A stretch of DNA of 64,000 nt from Anagrus nilaparvatae (lineage: Eukaryota > Arthropoda > Insecta > Hymenoptera > Mymaridae), in the NCBI GenBank assembly GCA_022575985.1, contig JAKSXM010000285.1, positions 248,001 to 312,000 of the forward strand. The letters are read 5' to 3'. A program made the translations under genes and the position numbers. The notes below the pieces were generated by a model. It was not told the DNA's origin. It did no database searches and saw only the letters and a list, made by a program, of their open reading frames with translations. Position 1 is the first letter of the stretch. Each line of letters begins with the position of its first letter. Below are positions 1 through 12,913 of this stretch, piece by piece.

Positions 1-2336
1 TAACATGTTAATAAATTAACTAATGCACGCAAATGAATTTTCATACGCTGTCACAATAATTACTACTTTCTAAACTCAAGCGATCAATGTCTTCGCTTTT
101 AACGAAAAATTATGGGTTGGACAATGAAAAAAAAATATAGAAATTTTACTTTATTTCCCGCGGAATCCAAATTTTTGGTCAGATTTTTGATTGGTCACAA
201 GAAAAAATTTAAGCCTGGTTACAAGATTTTTCACTGATAGGCATTTGAGTAATCGACTTTTAAAATAGACAGCGTATTTTAGCGGTGCGATTTTTCTCGC
301 GCATGTGCTACTCAAAAAAAATTGTTGATCTCGGAATCGGTCAGCCAGGGAAATTTCCTATCCGGACCTAAGAGAAAAAAATTTTTCGTGTTAATGATAG
401 TTTTTAACAGAAAAAATAAGAAAAATTATCTTTCATTTTTCTTACTTTTTTTGTAAAAGTCCAAAACACAAAAATGACTGCCAAAAATCGAGATTTCGCT
501 CTGGAAGGCTAAAAATTGGGCTGTTGACTTATTTTTGGTAGTACTTTCAGAAAAAAAAACTTTGGGGCAGTTTTAAAAACCCGACCATACAAGTCGTATA
601 CGCTTCATTTAAATCTTCCTCGCAATCTTCCCAAATAAGATTTAAAAAAATAATTTTAATTTTTTTTTTATTAAAAAATGTTAAATGTTGTGAATATTTT
701 ATTCTATACATGTATAATTAAATTTAATTGTCGTCTATGACGATTTATCTAATTTATGCTGAGTAAAGCTGAGGATACTTGAAACTTATAACTGGTTTAT
801 GTGTTATCACAACCAACGCAAAGAGCTTGGCCAATGTTGGCTTATAAAAATTTAAACTTGTACTCCTTATTATTATAAGTCCTAAAAGCGAATTTATAAT
901 AAGTCCCTGAATTCAAATTATCAATCCACAAACCTAAAGTATGCTAAGTCACTGAATCAAAATTATTGAGCCCATTTGATCCCCCAACCTGAAAACGTCC
1001 ATTTCCCCCCCCCCCCCACCTTCTTAAATTTAGAACCTTTTTCAATTAACCCACCCTATGAACATATCCCTTGTTAAAAATTTTTTGTTTTAACGACAAT
1101 TTTTTATTTAAAAACCAAACTCGAAAAATTTAGAAAAATCGAGAAAATTAAATATTAGGATTATCTAATTTTTCATATTTTTACCTGTATCACTTATGAT
1201 TTAGCCTGGTTTCAGCCAGAAAATTATATATATGAGAAAATTTGGAAAATTCTAGGAAAATTCCAGAAACTAGGAAAATCTTAATTGCGACTTTAGTTGG
1301 TTTTGTATATTTTTGTCTGGTTTTAATTTTGCTTTGTTTTTTTTTTTATCCAGAAAATGATTTTCAAATTTCAAAAACTCAGAAAATTTAAGATGGAATA
1401 AAGTTCCCATAATTTTTCAAACACCGGATAAAATTTCAAAGATCAAGCCATTTAGTTTCCAATTTTTTAATTTTCTAGAATTTTCCAATTTTCAAGTTTA
1501 TTTAAATTATTTTCTGATAAAAAGCATAAAAAAAAATCAATAAAAACTGAATAAAATCCATGATAAACATCAAAAATTAAGAGATCCCTAAATTTATTTT
1601 TCCTAGAATTTTCCAATTTTTCTAACGTATGTAAAGAATTTTCTTTCTGCAACCAGGTGAACCATAAAGCACTGTTAATTATTATTATTATAATTTTATT
1701 TGTGTGCGGTTCAAATAAAATGTTAGAGGACAAAATCCGATTCTACGGAAAGTTTCTTATGGCTCCTTCTCGGGTTCTTTGATGGAAAAAATTTTGTGTA
1801 GAAAAGTAAGCTTTTCGAAAAAAAAATAAGAAAAATGAGCTTTTTTGCCAAAAATAACCAGAAAATTAAAATGTCTGTAAAAACTAGAAAATTGAACCAA
1901 AAAACCTAAAAAGTAGAGAAAGAAATTATTTTTAGTTGCACTTTCGAACAAAAACACTTTGCTATAATCTTTGAGGATCTATCAAACAGTTTGAAAATAT
2001 TTTGCTTTAAAAACATTTACATTTTAATCATCTATCGTACGTTTTACCAAGCTTTTACAAGTGTAATACTTTGCTTATCCAGTTGCTGCGAATACAGAAA
2101 GTTTTTAAATTACCAACAAATGTCTTCATCCCTTAATAAATTTACAACCACCCAACAGATGTCAGATAGGTACTTACCGTACTATTGATTTCCCCTTATC
2201 GTTACTCACTAAAACATGAAAAAAGCGATTCACACGCAACCCTTAGCGTATACATACGATTATAAAATTGCGCATGTCAAAAAAGTCGAGAGTAATTATG
2301 GAAAGGGTAAGTTTCAAACAGAAAACGCTCCCTTTT
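1..2336. other. Non-coding AT-rich region upstream of SCAI
   Basis: No reading frame here has coding character; the short open frames are low-complexity Phe/Lys/Asn/Ile translations of AT-rich DNA. It holds one copy of the dispersed poly-C/TAAGTCC repeat family (about 780-1080, described separately). Bases 1090-1960 are degenerate repeats of GAAAATT-type sequence. I see no RNA gene. Confidence 0.6.
780..1080 (-). repeat. Dispersed repeat family A (poly-C/G, TAAGTCC, GGAACATG), copy 1
   Basis: This copy reads from a GGTTTATGTG...ACAACCAACG end, through short units of the type TAAGTCCCTGAATTCAAATT, to a long C tract and a second end containing GAACATATCCC. The same order of parts recurs near 4255-4640, 5205-5510, 21215-21560, 42180-42360, 53675-54080, 57935-58075 and 63890-64000, in both orientations. 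No coding capacity is seen, so it is probably a non-autonomous element. Confidence 0.6.
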
Positions 2337-2400
2337 AGCCCGAAGCTGAATCCGCGGCGGGCGCCATCCGGCGGGCGTTGCATCCCCCGCGTGCGCTATC
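2337..2400. promoter_or_regulatory. GC-rich island, possible SCAI promoter or 5' exon region
   Basis: About 60 bases rich in CG dinucleotides (for example GCGGCGGGCGCC and GCGGGCG) stand out sharply in AT-rich surroundings. Just upstream, near 2310, a GTAAGT donor-like sequence follows a short ATG frame, so a leader exon ending there is possible. The island lies about 0.8 kb before the first recognised SCAI codon. Assigning it to the SCAI promoter is inference; it could also be a fragment of an inserted element. Confidence 0.3.
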
Positions 2401-3217
2401 TAAAATATATTTCACTGATTTCTTTTATACATCAAAACTTTATATTATCGTAATTATTGAAAATAATAATAATAATAAAGAAAAATTTTAGATATAAAAA
2501 GTGTATACGTAAAGAAAAACATATGTTTTAATAGTGAGAAATTTATAAAAATAAAATTTGAAAACGTCCTCACCCGTGATAAGTATGTAACTTGTGTGTT
2601 TACTTTCCTTTGTGTTAATTTCTCTGGATACAGAAAAAATTAATTCATGAAAAAAGAGTATAATTTAAGAATAAAACCTAGGTAAAAAAAAGAAGTTTTG
2701 TGATTATTTTTAAAAAGTTTCTTTCAATTCCTATTGCATTCAACATCATCATCATCAGCAGCAGCAGCACAGACGACAACACCCTTAGCATTTATATAGT
2801 GCATATGTACTACAACCCTATTGAATAGTACATTTAAATATGTAGTAGTACCGACACACGTGAGTAGATTAGTGTGTGGGAATTGTAGTAGCTTTATATA
2901 TATATCAAGAGAATAGAGCAAAGTGTAAAAAAAAAGAAGAGTTGATAAAGAAAAAGTATCGAAGAGAAGAAGAAGAGGAAGAAGAGAAGAAGTAACAGCA
3001 GCCTTGTTCCTTTGGGCTAAGATACTTGGTGCGGTTAAAAAAAAGAAGAAGAAAAAGGATGGGGTGGTTTTTTATTTGGAGAATGTGTCGCTACTATGAT
3101 ACATAGCGAAATAAAGTGTCGTTACAAAGTTTTAAACTTTTTTTTATTTATTATTATTTGAATTTTTAATTTTTTTCTTGGTTTTTGTTGTTAATATTAA
3201 ATTTTTTTGTGTAACAT
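2401..3217 (+). other. Presumed SCAI 5' flank / leader
   Basis: No coding frame is seen. The stretch contains CATCAT/CAGCAG microsatellite runs near 2740-2770, a purine-rich GAAGAA tract at about 2930-3060, and a T-rich run just before the first SCAI ATG. It probably contains 5' leader and promoter DNA, but I cannot place a transcription start. Confidence 0.35.
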
Positions 3218-6200
3218 ATGAGAAGAAAATATTTAGATAGAGAAAAAATGGTAATGATGGCCGGTAGTATGGACGATCATGAACGTAAGGTTGTTATGGA
3301 ATTTTGTCATCTGCTTGAAAAAAGCAAGCAATTGTTTAATGGATTGAGAGATTTACCGCAATATGGTCATAAACAGTGGCAAGCATATTTCGGTAGAACT
3401 TTTGACATTTACACTAAATTATGGAAATTTCAACAACAACACCGGTAAGTTAAAACTTAATTTTCACTCTCTTTTATTATAAAACATGTTTCAACCCTAT
3501 ATCAGAATCATCATCATCATCAATCGTGCGTACACACGAAACGTACCTAAGGGTAAACTTGTAGTACAAAGTTGGTGTATATATAAGGGGAGGAGATGAC
3601 GTGTACTTGTGTATAGTTTGAACATATGTGTATGTGTGTGGCGTATAAGGGGCGAGGAGAGGTAAATTTTATGCGCGGGGTTGCAGTCACTGTACTTTTT
3701 ACTGATCTTATACTCTCTCATTCTGCCCATGTGATCAAAAATTGCACGTTACTTTACGTGCAGAATTAAAACTAGTAAAAAAAAAAGCTTTTAAAATCAT
3801 TTGTTCTTCTGTAATTTATTTTATTTAACTAGCATATAAATTACCTGAAAATTTTAATAAATTAATTTTATTTAAAAGCACTTTAGAAAAATTGAATTTA
3901 AAAAAAAAAAAACTAAAATCGATAAAAATTATTGTAGATATTTTTTTCTGAATAAGACAAGGTTTTAGTGTCAAGCACCTATTATAATAAAAAATTGAAA
4001 ATAATAATAATTATAAATATAATAGACACATATATGTGCCTGTTAATATAATATCATTTAATTTGTTCTTTAAATATATTTTAATTTACATTTTGACATA
4101 TGTCTTATTAAATTATTAATGTATGTGTATTTATACGCATGTATGTATGCTGGTATATGGGTCATTTTAACTTGATTCAACTGGTTGTGAATTTTGAAGC
4201 TTATAACTTTGAAAAGTATTTTGTAAATTTGGATTGTGGAGCTTTCGTTAGGGGTTAGGGGCTTTATTGATATTATGCTCAAAAATTTATAACCGGTTTG
4301 TGTAACTACACAACCAACGAGCATGGAACATGTTCACTCATAACAGTAAGAAATCCAAAAACCGAAATTACAATGAATCCTGAAATATAAATTTCGCTAA
4401 GTCCATAAACTTAAAGTATTCTAAGTTTTTGTTGTTATCAAGGCCTGACTCCCACTTCAAATTATTCTAAGTCCCTAAATCGAAAATATCTAAGTCCATT
4501 TCACCCCCCCCCCCTAAAAACGTCACTTTTCACCCCCCCCCTAAAAGCGTCAATTTTTCAACCCCCCCCCCCCTGCCGAGCCAAACTTTTTCAAATACCC
4601 CATCCAATGAACATGTTCCATGTTAATATATAAGTTTTTCAAAAAGCTCATTTTAGTGAAATTTAGAAAATGAAACTACAGCTAAAAATACGACTAGTTT
4701 CAAGCGTTATAAAAAAGTTTATTACAAAAGCTCGAAAAAACTTAAGGTTTCAGTAAAAACAAGCTTTTTTATAACACGTTATAAATTTGTTACTTCCTTA
4801 TAACAATAAAAAGCATTCAGAAATAAAAAATTAAATATAAAAAAGTAAAAAGAACGTAAACTCATCAACCTGTGGGTTCATCACGTCTAATGCACTAAAT
4901 ATTTCGGAGAAAGTACTAAATTCGAACTTTAAAACTTTTTGGAACATTTCAAAAAATATTTTCCTTCCAAGTTGAGATATTTTATTGTAAAGATGAAAAA
5001 AATCTCAATAAGCACCCTATCGAAAAAATACAATATACAATATTCATATAATACATAAAATTTATAAATAGAGCACCTTTTTGTGATTTGTACGTATATA
5101 ACAATATGTTAGCTAGTGACAAAACCGATAAAAAATTTAAAGTGCTATTTTTATCTGTAAAATCGAGTGTAAAATGAACTCTCCATAAATCTGGGAGTAC
5201 TTGTGTCTTAACTTCGTGTTAACACAACTATCAAGCTGGGACATATTGACTGTTTTAACTTAAGCTTCCTAATAATTACATCATAAGCCCTAAATTCAAA
5301 TTATTCCAAGTCCATAAACCCGAATGTTCTAAGTCATCGATACAAAAAGTATCATTCCTTTCCTGTATCTAAGTTCTAAGTTCTAAGTACCTATCTCAAA
5401 ATTAGTCTAAAAGCATTTAAACCCCACCCCTTAAAAGCGTCAATTTCTCTTACTCTATTTTTGGGACTTTTTTGAAGCACCCCTCCTAATGAACATTTCC
5501 CATAAATCCATTCCAAAATTAAAGTTTTGAAACTCGTTAACCTATGGTCTTCAAAATTATGAATATTTTTCTAAAACATAGCTCGAATTACTCTAAATTA
5601 CTTGGATCAACCTATATAAGCAAATATATACTAGGTGCAGTGACAGGCTTTATTAATATATTATAATGAGCATGTGACTCTGAGTATATACGTATTTAAT
5701 ATTATTAACACTTTTGGGAATTAATGTGTGCTTTTACACACAAACATACCTATAATGTGTATGTAAAATAATAGATGTTCAAAAATCGAATTATATCGTT
5801 TACTGGGAATAAAATTTATAAAATGAAAACTAATTGATATATATGGACTAGCTTGAATTATTTTATTTTATTCGAGCTTTAGACCTTAATTATTTAATTT
5901 TATAGGAAATTTATAGCTTTTTTAGAACCAACTTTAAAAATTTTATGAGCTTAAAATGGAGCTTTTGTTATCTCTCATAAAATTTATTGGTTCCTCATAT
6001 AAAAAATCATTGTAATAGGTGAAATTTTGATTTTCAATTTTTTGGTATATAAGCACATTTTGCAACCCCAGGAAGCTAAAAAATCAGTTTTTAAAAAAGT
6101 ATGTATGTGTGCGTATGTATGTACTGGTTTTAGTGCCAATAATTTGACAACGTTTTTTTTTATTTAAAACCAGTAGCCGAACCAGTAGCTATTAGGTTTT

Positions 6201-9200
6201 GAAATACAATCAGAAGTTTATTATAAAAATACAGAGTCTATTCAAATGCCTCAGAGTTCCAAACAATGAGCAATTTTTGTATGAGTTGAAATCCTTAAAA
6301 TGACCACTACCTGCAAGCTCGAAATTTCTAAATTCGCTTTTATAGATTGACGATTGGATTCACAAATCAAAAATATTAATTTCTACCAAAGAGTGACAAC
6401 AAAATTTGTTCCTTTTTGTGTAACTTGGAAGCAAAAATTATAACCAACCCTATTAGTTTTATTTTTCAACCTGTCGAAAAAATCATAAAAATTTTGGTTT
6501 TAATGAAGTCTTAAAGCTCCGCACAACAGTATATTCAGACATGTGTCCAGAAAAATAAAGAATGGCTGAATTAAATTAAATTAAATTAAATTGCGATTTA
6601 GGGCACCCATTTTTTCGGTAAAATTATCTAAAATTGAATAATTTACAGCTTTCATTATTTAAAAAAAAAAGTTTTCATGTCCACAATATTTTATAGAATA
6701 ACTCGAGTATAACATAAAAAATAAATTTAAATTATGGGCTTTGAAGCTCCATTTTAGCAAAAATATTTTTAAGATATAAAAAATAATGGAAATATATACG
6801 GTTATTTACAATTTCAGAGAGATTTTAAACAAGATAGAAAACATTGTAGGTTTAGTTGAATTTTTTTGGTTGTAAGAAGGGGTGAAATTTCGTTCAGCGT
6901 CCTACATGCCTAAATTTTTTTCAAATTGTACCCCATTAAAGATTTTTAATATATTAAATTTTGAACATTTTTTAGCTGAAGGTATATTATGAAATTTTCC
7001 GCTAAAGTCATTCCTGAGGTTAGTATGTGCGGGAAATTCCAAATAAGTACCTTGCGCAATGTTTGCCACGCTAAAAATTGGACTGAAATGAAACATCTTC
7101 AAATAATATTTTTTTTGAAAATTACAATACCCAGAAAAAAATTTATTTGTTAATAATAAGTTCTTATAAAATATAATAAATGGTTTGTAAGGGTAAAAAT
7201 AAGGGTGAAACGCCTCTCAAAAAAGTTTTTGACACCAGATTTAAATTAAGCAGCCTAAAATACCTACTGATTTCGATAAAAATTGAAGAAAAAAATGTTT
7301 TAAAAAAAAACGGTATTTTAAGTGTTGTAGAGATGAAAATATGGGTGACATCCCTCAAAAATAGTTTTTGCTTCAGATTTAGATTCAGCGGCCCAAAAAA
7401 CCTATTAGGGTTTGTAAAAATAGAAAAATATAAGTTTTTTAGAAAGATATAATTTTGAAGGGTTAAAAGGGTGAAAATAAGGGTTTTACTTCCTTAAAAA
7501 ACAATTTTTATCCACAGATTGAGTTTCAGCAGCCCAAGAATCGATAAAAATTGAAAAGAAAATTAAAAAAAAAATTGTATTTTAAGGGTTGTACGGGTGA
7601 AAATAAGGGTGAAACATCCCTCAAAAATAGTTTCTGCTCGAGATTTAGAGTCAGTGGTCCAAAATACCTACTAGGGGGTGTAAAAATAGAAAAAAAATAA
7701 GTTTTATAAAAATAACGAGTTTTCAAGGGTTAAGAGAGTGAACAGAAGGGCATTACATCCCTCAAAGAATTTTCTGACACCATATTTGGCCCAAATTACC
7801 TACTAGGACATGCCAAAATTTAAAAAAAGATAAAACTAATTGTTTTGTCTTAATGGGGTGGAAAATGGGGGTGGTTTTTACCCCCTTTTTATTTAAAAAC
7901 TTTTTTTGATATAGACAATACTTATGATATGCTACTGAAGAGATTTTACTAATTTTGCTTGCGTCGTACTTTCCCCCTACATCACGGATATGATCAGACT
8001 AAATGTATTTGCTTGTTCTTGATTATTGATTGATTTTAATGACATACTGACATGTTTAAATGTATTCTTTTATATGATTTTATAACCTCTACCGAATTTT
8101 GCTCTTCTCTGAATATTCTAGCGACAAATAAGATTTTGGGCTATGGCTTCCAATTATTTTTCTTGTCAGCGGTTAAAAAGCACGTATTTTCCTCTCGCTA
8201 CTGACAAAAAAAAAATCGTATACGACCCTTGTCCATAAATAAAGAATGACCCAAATTGCACTCGGCCTTGCCTCGGCCTTACATGCGATTTGGGCCATTC
8301 TTTACTTTTCTGGACACGGGATCGTAATATACTATTTTTCCAAAATAACTTGCGGCAAACGGTTTTTTTTTTTAGTGTATGTTAGAGTATAGGTAATATG
8401 TATGTAGTTACCTTAATAAAAAATCAATTTCTTTGGTAATAAATAAATGAAAAACCTATCAGCAAAAAAAATGTTCTTTATTTTTCGAGATTTTTCATAA
8501 AAATTGCAACGAACCATGTATATTTAAGTACATGTAATAACTAAAAGTTGAAGAAAAAAAAATTGAATGGATTTACAAGGGATATAAAAAAAATAGTTGT
8601 GTAGTTATAAATTGCTTAAGTTGGTGAGAGACTTCGAGAACATATTATTGAAAATCCCTTGAGATTCTATAGATTTTTCTATATAGCGAACAAAAAATTG
8701 CGTGTATGGCTTAATCCAAGTAATTTTGATAGAGTAAGAGCTGTAAGATTTCTAAATCTGTATTGATGATGTGGTACTTTATCTTCAAGCTAGTTTAGAT
8801 CGAAAATTGATTTTTTTTGTTGAAAATGAGGATTTTTAATAAATTAGACTTATTTCAAAAAATGGAAGATATATTTTTGATTTTGAAAATTTAGACTTAG
8901 ATAATCCTTGCTTGACTAAAAGTCACTAGATTGCTTGGATTAATCCATATACATTAATCACCGGTTCGTGGCTACACTCATTCGAATAATTACACATGCT
9001 ATGAAAATTTCTTGCTCTTAATAAACTAAAGTACAAATTTACATTATCGGTTTTAAAATAAATGTATGAATTTTTAATGTATTTAATGTGTACTACAATA
9101 CTACATTTAGATTGATTAAAACATTAATTAACACAATGTGTTATCGTAATTTTAGACGTTTAGTATTATAGGCTTTTATACTTATTATAAAAAATTAATA

Positions 9201-12057
9201 GAAAAAAATCATTATTTGGCTATACTACTGAAATTCTCAGTACTCTATGTAGTACTTATAGTCTGTAATATACGTGAAATTTCGTAGTATAGAAATTTAA
9301 AAAAATTTATTCTATGAAATACTTCAATAAAATATAGAATTAAATTGTTTTTTTTTCACATATGTCCGGACATAATGAGTAGAATTACTATCGTGGGTGA
9401 AAAAATAAAAAAACTTTTTTTTTAACATGATCGTAAAATATTCATAAACTGCATATTTGAACATTTTTGAGTCCGAAAAACCTGGCGAAAAGGGGGACAA
9501 AAACTAAATTTTTAATGACGATGTTTTCAAAAGTTAGGGCCCTGAAAATTTATTTTACGCCCTCTCCCCCATCTTAAACTAATATGTTGATTCCTGTACA
9601 ATTTACATTTCGGCAGTTTTTTACAGATACAGAAATATGGCTTGATGAAATAAGCTAGATTAATAGCCGAATTTCAATTTTAAAAAAATCCATTTATTGG
9701 AAGCGGTATTCTGTCCAATACAATTATTAAAATGTTTATTTCTATAAAATAAATTAAAGAAATAAAAATTTTTTAAATAATAAAAATATCTTAAATTTTT
9801 GTTTACAGAGCAATCCTGGACACAAAATATGGATTGAAAAGATGGCAAATAGGTGAAATAGCAAGTAAAATAGGCCAATTATATTATCATTATTATCTAA
9901 GGACAAGCGAAACAAATTACCTTCACGAAGCATATTCATTTTACGCTGCAATACGTGGCAGGGCATATTACAGTAGAGTTGCCAAAGAAGATCGTAGTGA
10001 TCTAATGGTTAAAAAACTTAGGTAAGTTAAATTTATTTTTATTTTCAACGGATATAATATCATAAAATAAACACAGCTGTGTAATTTAATTTTTACACAA
10101 ATACTGCAATTTTAAAAAATCATGCTTTACTCGAACGAAAAGAAAAGCTCATTAGGGGCTTGTAAAATAATTGGAATTAAAAGTTTAACAATCGTATAAT
10201 AATATAACCGAAGAAAACATAAATGAGTTTTGCTTAGAAGCCACCTGTTGAATACGATTCATCAACTAATCCATATACAACTTTTCTCTCTGTGTATATA
10301 TTTTACTAATTTTATTTGCTTGTGTATGTTTGTGAATCGGTATTATTTAATTGAAAAAAATTACCACGCGAAATACTTAATGATTTAATATTTTTTGTCC
10401 AGGTATTATGCTCGTTTTATTGTCGTATGCCTTTTGTTGAACAAAATGAAAATAGTACGTGATTTGGTGCAAGAATTAGATGCTCAAATTGCTGATTACT
10501 CGAGTACTTACGAGCCGGACGATCAGGTAGAATGGAATTTAGTCTTAGATGAAATTAAAGCCTTTGTCAAAGCAGAATCGGCGATAGCAGTACTTCATTC
10601 GGAGTCTAGTTCACCAGTGATACTTAGTAACAGATTAGGGCCACTTTCGTCGCCACCTCCACCACCGCCAATGACTATGGACCGTTGCCAACTTAGCTTG
10701 CAAGAGATTTTAATCGTCGGTAATTGTCAGGACCAGGTTAAATTCTCTGAGCTTTCCATGGATATGTTTCGGATGATTCAAACATTGGAAAGGGAGCCAA
10801 GAGACGACCCGAATCATCTTCACGATGCTTCGCCAGCTGGAAGGCTACCGTTCAGGCCAGGGCCGTATCCATCGGAAAATGGAGGGCTCAGGAGGGAAAA
10901 TCCGCACAAATATCTTCTCTACAAGCCAACGTACAGTCAGGTCCAAGTATTTTTAGCGAGTGGATTCAAAGAATTACCGGCGAACGGAGCTCTTTTGCTC
11001 TACTTATCAGCGGATGGATGTTTCTCTCAAGTCAAACGACCCGAAGAAAGTTAGTAGTAGTTTTGAGGTTTCACCTTGACACAGTTATTAATAATAATAA
11101 TAAAAATCGTTTTTATCTGTTATTTTTTCAGTGGGCTACGACCTCGGAGGAGTATCAACAAGCAGCAAAAGGGAACCAGCGGAACACACTGGTAACAAAC
11201 GACTGATCGGTGGGAAAGAACCTCATTGCCTTTATCCGGGTGATCTTTACCCATTCACACGAAAGCCATTATTTGTAATTGTTGATTCAGATAATAGTTT
11301 TGTTTTTCAACAAATTCCACGTTATTTCGGACAACCATTAATGGTATTAATGTCACCACAAGATGTTCCATCATCACTTAGAGACCTCGTCAGGCACGGG
11401 GGTAGTTTATTTACGCTCTTCCTACATTCACCATTAGCCGCTTTTTGCCTTATTTCAAATATACCATCATTACCAGTTCATCATTGGGAAAGATGTTCAG
11501 GAATTCTTGAACGTTTTCTTGTTGAAGCTAGTAGATTAGTGCTTAGGTCCAGATGCGGTTAGTAAAACAATAAATAATTACTCGATATATTGAATTTTTC
11601 TTTTTTGTTCTTTTTGTTTTATTTTTATACATTTGCTGAACAAAGTCAATTCGATTATAGATTTTTCTCGTTTCATATTGTCTTTTATTTTTATCATATA
11701 TCTGAATAGAAAAATAACGAAAAATAATGCTCTATTTAACATTTTTCGTGCTTGAAGAGGCTCAAATTAAATTGATATATCGTATTTTAATTTTCAGAAA
11801 ACAGTATTTTACAATTTTTTGCTGACGACTTTTTACGTTTATTAGTATTACGTTACATATTTTGCGATGTAGTATTACATTCACACAGAATGTTTCGTGG
11901 TCGCCAACAAAGGCCACGCTGTCACCCGCCAATACCAGAAGCAGACGTATTGGATCATCCAAATTTACAGCACGTAATAATGGATTTAGCAAATTGTTTA
12001 GATGTAAGAGACAATTTTCCAGCATCAATGTCATCAGAAACGAACGAAATGGCCTGA
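3218..12057 (+). CDS. SCAI: Protein SCAI (suppressor of cancer cell invasion homologue), 5 exons
   Basis: Exons 3218-3444, 9809-10021, 10403-11049, 11132-11557 and 11798-12057 join in phase at GT-AG sites to give 590 residues; vertebrate SCAI is about 606. In the known family SCAI is a nuclear cofactor that represses MRTF/SRF transcription and takes part in 53BP1-linked double-strand-break repair. The match is unmistakable across the chain: GLRDLPQYGHKQWQAYFGRT near residue 40, KRWQIGEIASKIGQLYYHYY at about 84-103, YYARFIVVCLLLNKM, RRENPHKYLLYKPT, HCLYPGDLYPFTRKPLF and RLLVLRYIFCD near the end. The ATG at 3218 is the first in frame, but later ATGs at 3248 and 3257 are possible, and a further upstream exon cannot be excluded because the N-terminus is poorly conserved. 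The TGA at 12055 ends the frame near where human SCAI ends, yet the frame stays open afterwards (next entry). Confidence 0.93.
4255..4640 (-). repeat. Dispersed repeat family A, copy 2
   Basis: Shows all parts of the family: GGTTTGTGTAACTACACAACC end, CATGGAACATG, several TAAGTCC-type units, three separate runs of 8-12 C, and a closing GAACATGTTCCATG. Lies inside SCAI intron 1. Confidence 0.65.
5205..5510 (-). repeat. Dispersed repeat family A, copy 3
   Basis: A diverged copy with the AACACAACT end, AAGTCC units with CATAAACCCGAATG, a shortened C-rich tract near 5430 and a GAACATTTCCCATAA end. The C tract has decayed, suggesting an older insertion than copy 2. Confidence 0.5.
5989..6200 (+). 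repeat. Dispersed repeat family B, truncated copy
   Basis: Starts with GGTTCCTCAT, followed by a TATAAGCACATTTTG motif, CCAGGAAGCTAAAAAA and a TATGTATG/GTGTG microsatellite. Fuller copies lie at 43505, 52040, 56820 (reverse) and 59060. This one lacks the long internal repeat region and the ATGAGGAACC end. Confidence 0.5.
7180..7800. repeat. Degenerate tandem array of about 135-base units
   Basis: The phrase AAAATAAGGGTGAAAC, followed by CTCAAAAA.AGTTTTTG and a CAGCAGCCCAAAA.ACCTACT segment, recurs about every 120-145 bases near 7190, 7335, 7470, 7595 and 7735. Units are diverged. Open frames on both strands here are by-products of the repeat. Confidence 0.5.
8150..8335. repeat. Short hairpin element, family C, copy 1
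   Basis: An inverted repeat is centred on CTCGGCCTTGCCTCGGCC, with arms AAAGAATGACCCAAATTGCA and TGCGATTTGGGCCATTCTTT. Related hairpins with the AATGCCC/GATCGCA core occur at 41938, 46195, 50606, 56685 and 57195. Confidence 0.55.
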
Positions 12058-12222
12058 CCAAGGCATCTTGGTGGCTACTATGGTACAACTGGTACCGGTG
12101 GACCACCAATAGCACCACTAGATCCATATTATCCAACAGATAATCAAACTCAGGATTATGAATACGATTATGGACCTTACAATTATCCTTCTAACAAATC
12201 AGTTACAATAAGACCTCATTGA
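12058..12222 (+). other. SCAI: In-frame 54-codon extension of SCAI after a TGA stop
   Basis: Immediately after the TGA at 12055-12057 the same frame continues for 54 sense codons to a second TGA (12220-12222). The product would be rich in Gly, Pro, Tyr and Asp, with segments such as GGYYGTTGTGGPPIAP and DYEYDYGPYNYP. Base composition stays exon-like up to the second stop and then drops to almost pure A/T, which is the boundary expected of coding sequence. Three readings are possible: stop-codon readthrough (TGA followed by C is a leaky context), a recent CGA-to-TGA change truncating a longer insect C-terminus, or a base error. I cannot decide between them from sequence alone. Confidence 0.6.
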
Positions 12223-12869
12223 ACTTTATTTATATCTGAAAACAAGATAATTCTATAAATATCATAAGAAGGTGTTGTGTGAAATATCTTTTGTGGAAAA
12301 AAGAAAAGAAAATTTTTTTTTTATTTAAAAAAACTATAAATATATATAAACTTTGCTTATATAAATAATATATATATATTAAGTTTGTATAAGTCTTCTA
12401 TACATAAAAATATTGAAAGCGCGTCCTAAATAACTTTATTATTATTAATTAATGAGATCTTATCATAATGTTTTTAGAATATGGAGAAAAAAAGTTGCTC
12501 ATATATATATATATATATATTTTTTCTTTCTTTTTAAATTTTTTCTTTAAGAATTTTCAATATATAGGTATATATATATATATATATATCGATCCATATT
12601 TAAAAAGTGACTTTTTCCTTGACATATTAGACACTCTATTATTATAAAAGTATATATATATATATATTTGGGATACTTTTTTTATTAAAACAATATAACA
12701 AAAAAGTATATTTGATTTTTTTTGCTCTCAGTTTTATATATATATCACATATATTTAGGATTTTAAAAAAAATATATAAATATATAAATATATAAATAAA
12801 AATTAGCTAGGAACAAAAAATAATAAAGTCTTATCGCAACAAAGTATATTAATATTAAAGAATTTTAAA

Positions 12870-12913
<44 letters not shown>

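Larger units (their letters stand above)
3445..9808 (+). other. SCAI intron 1, repeat-filled
   Basis: This 6.4-kb intron has a clean GTAAGT donor and TTTACAG acceptor. It holds two copies of family A (about 4255-4640 and 5205-5510), a family B end with the AAGCACATTTTG motif (5989-6170), a degenerate tandem array (7180-7800) and a family C hairpin (8150-8335). I see no nested gene in it. Confidence 0.6.

Noticed and set aside
11762..12136. 124-codon minus-strand frame over the last SCAI exon
   Set aside because: It is the antisense shadow of a conserved SCAI exon.
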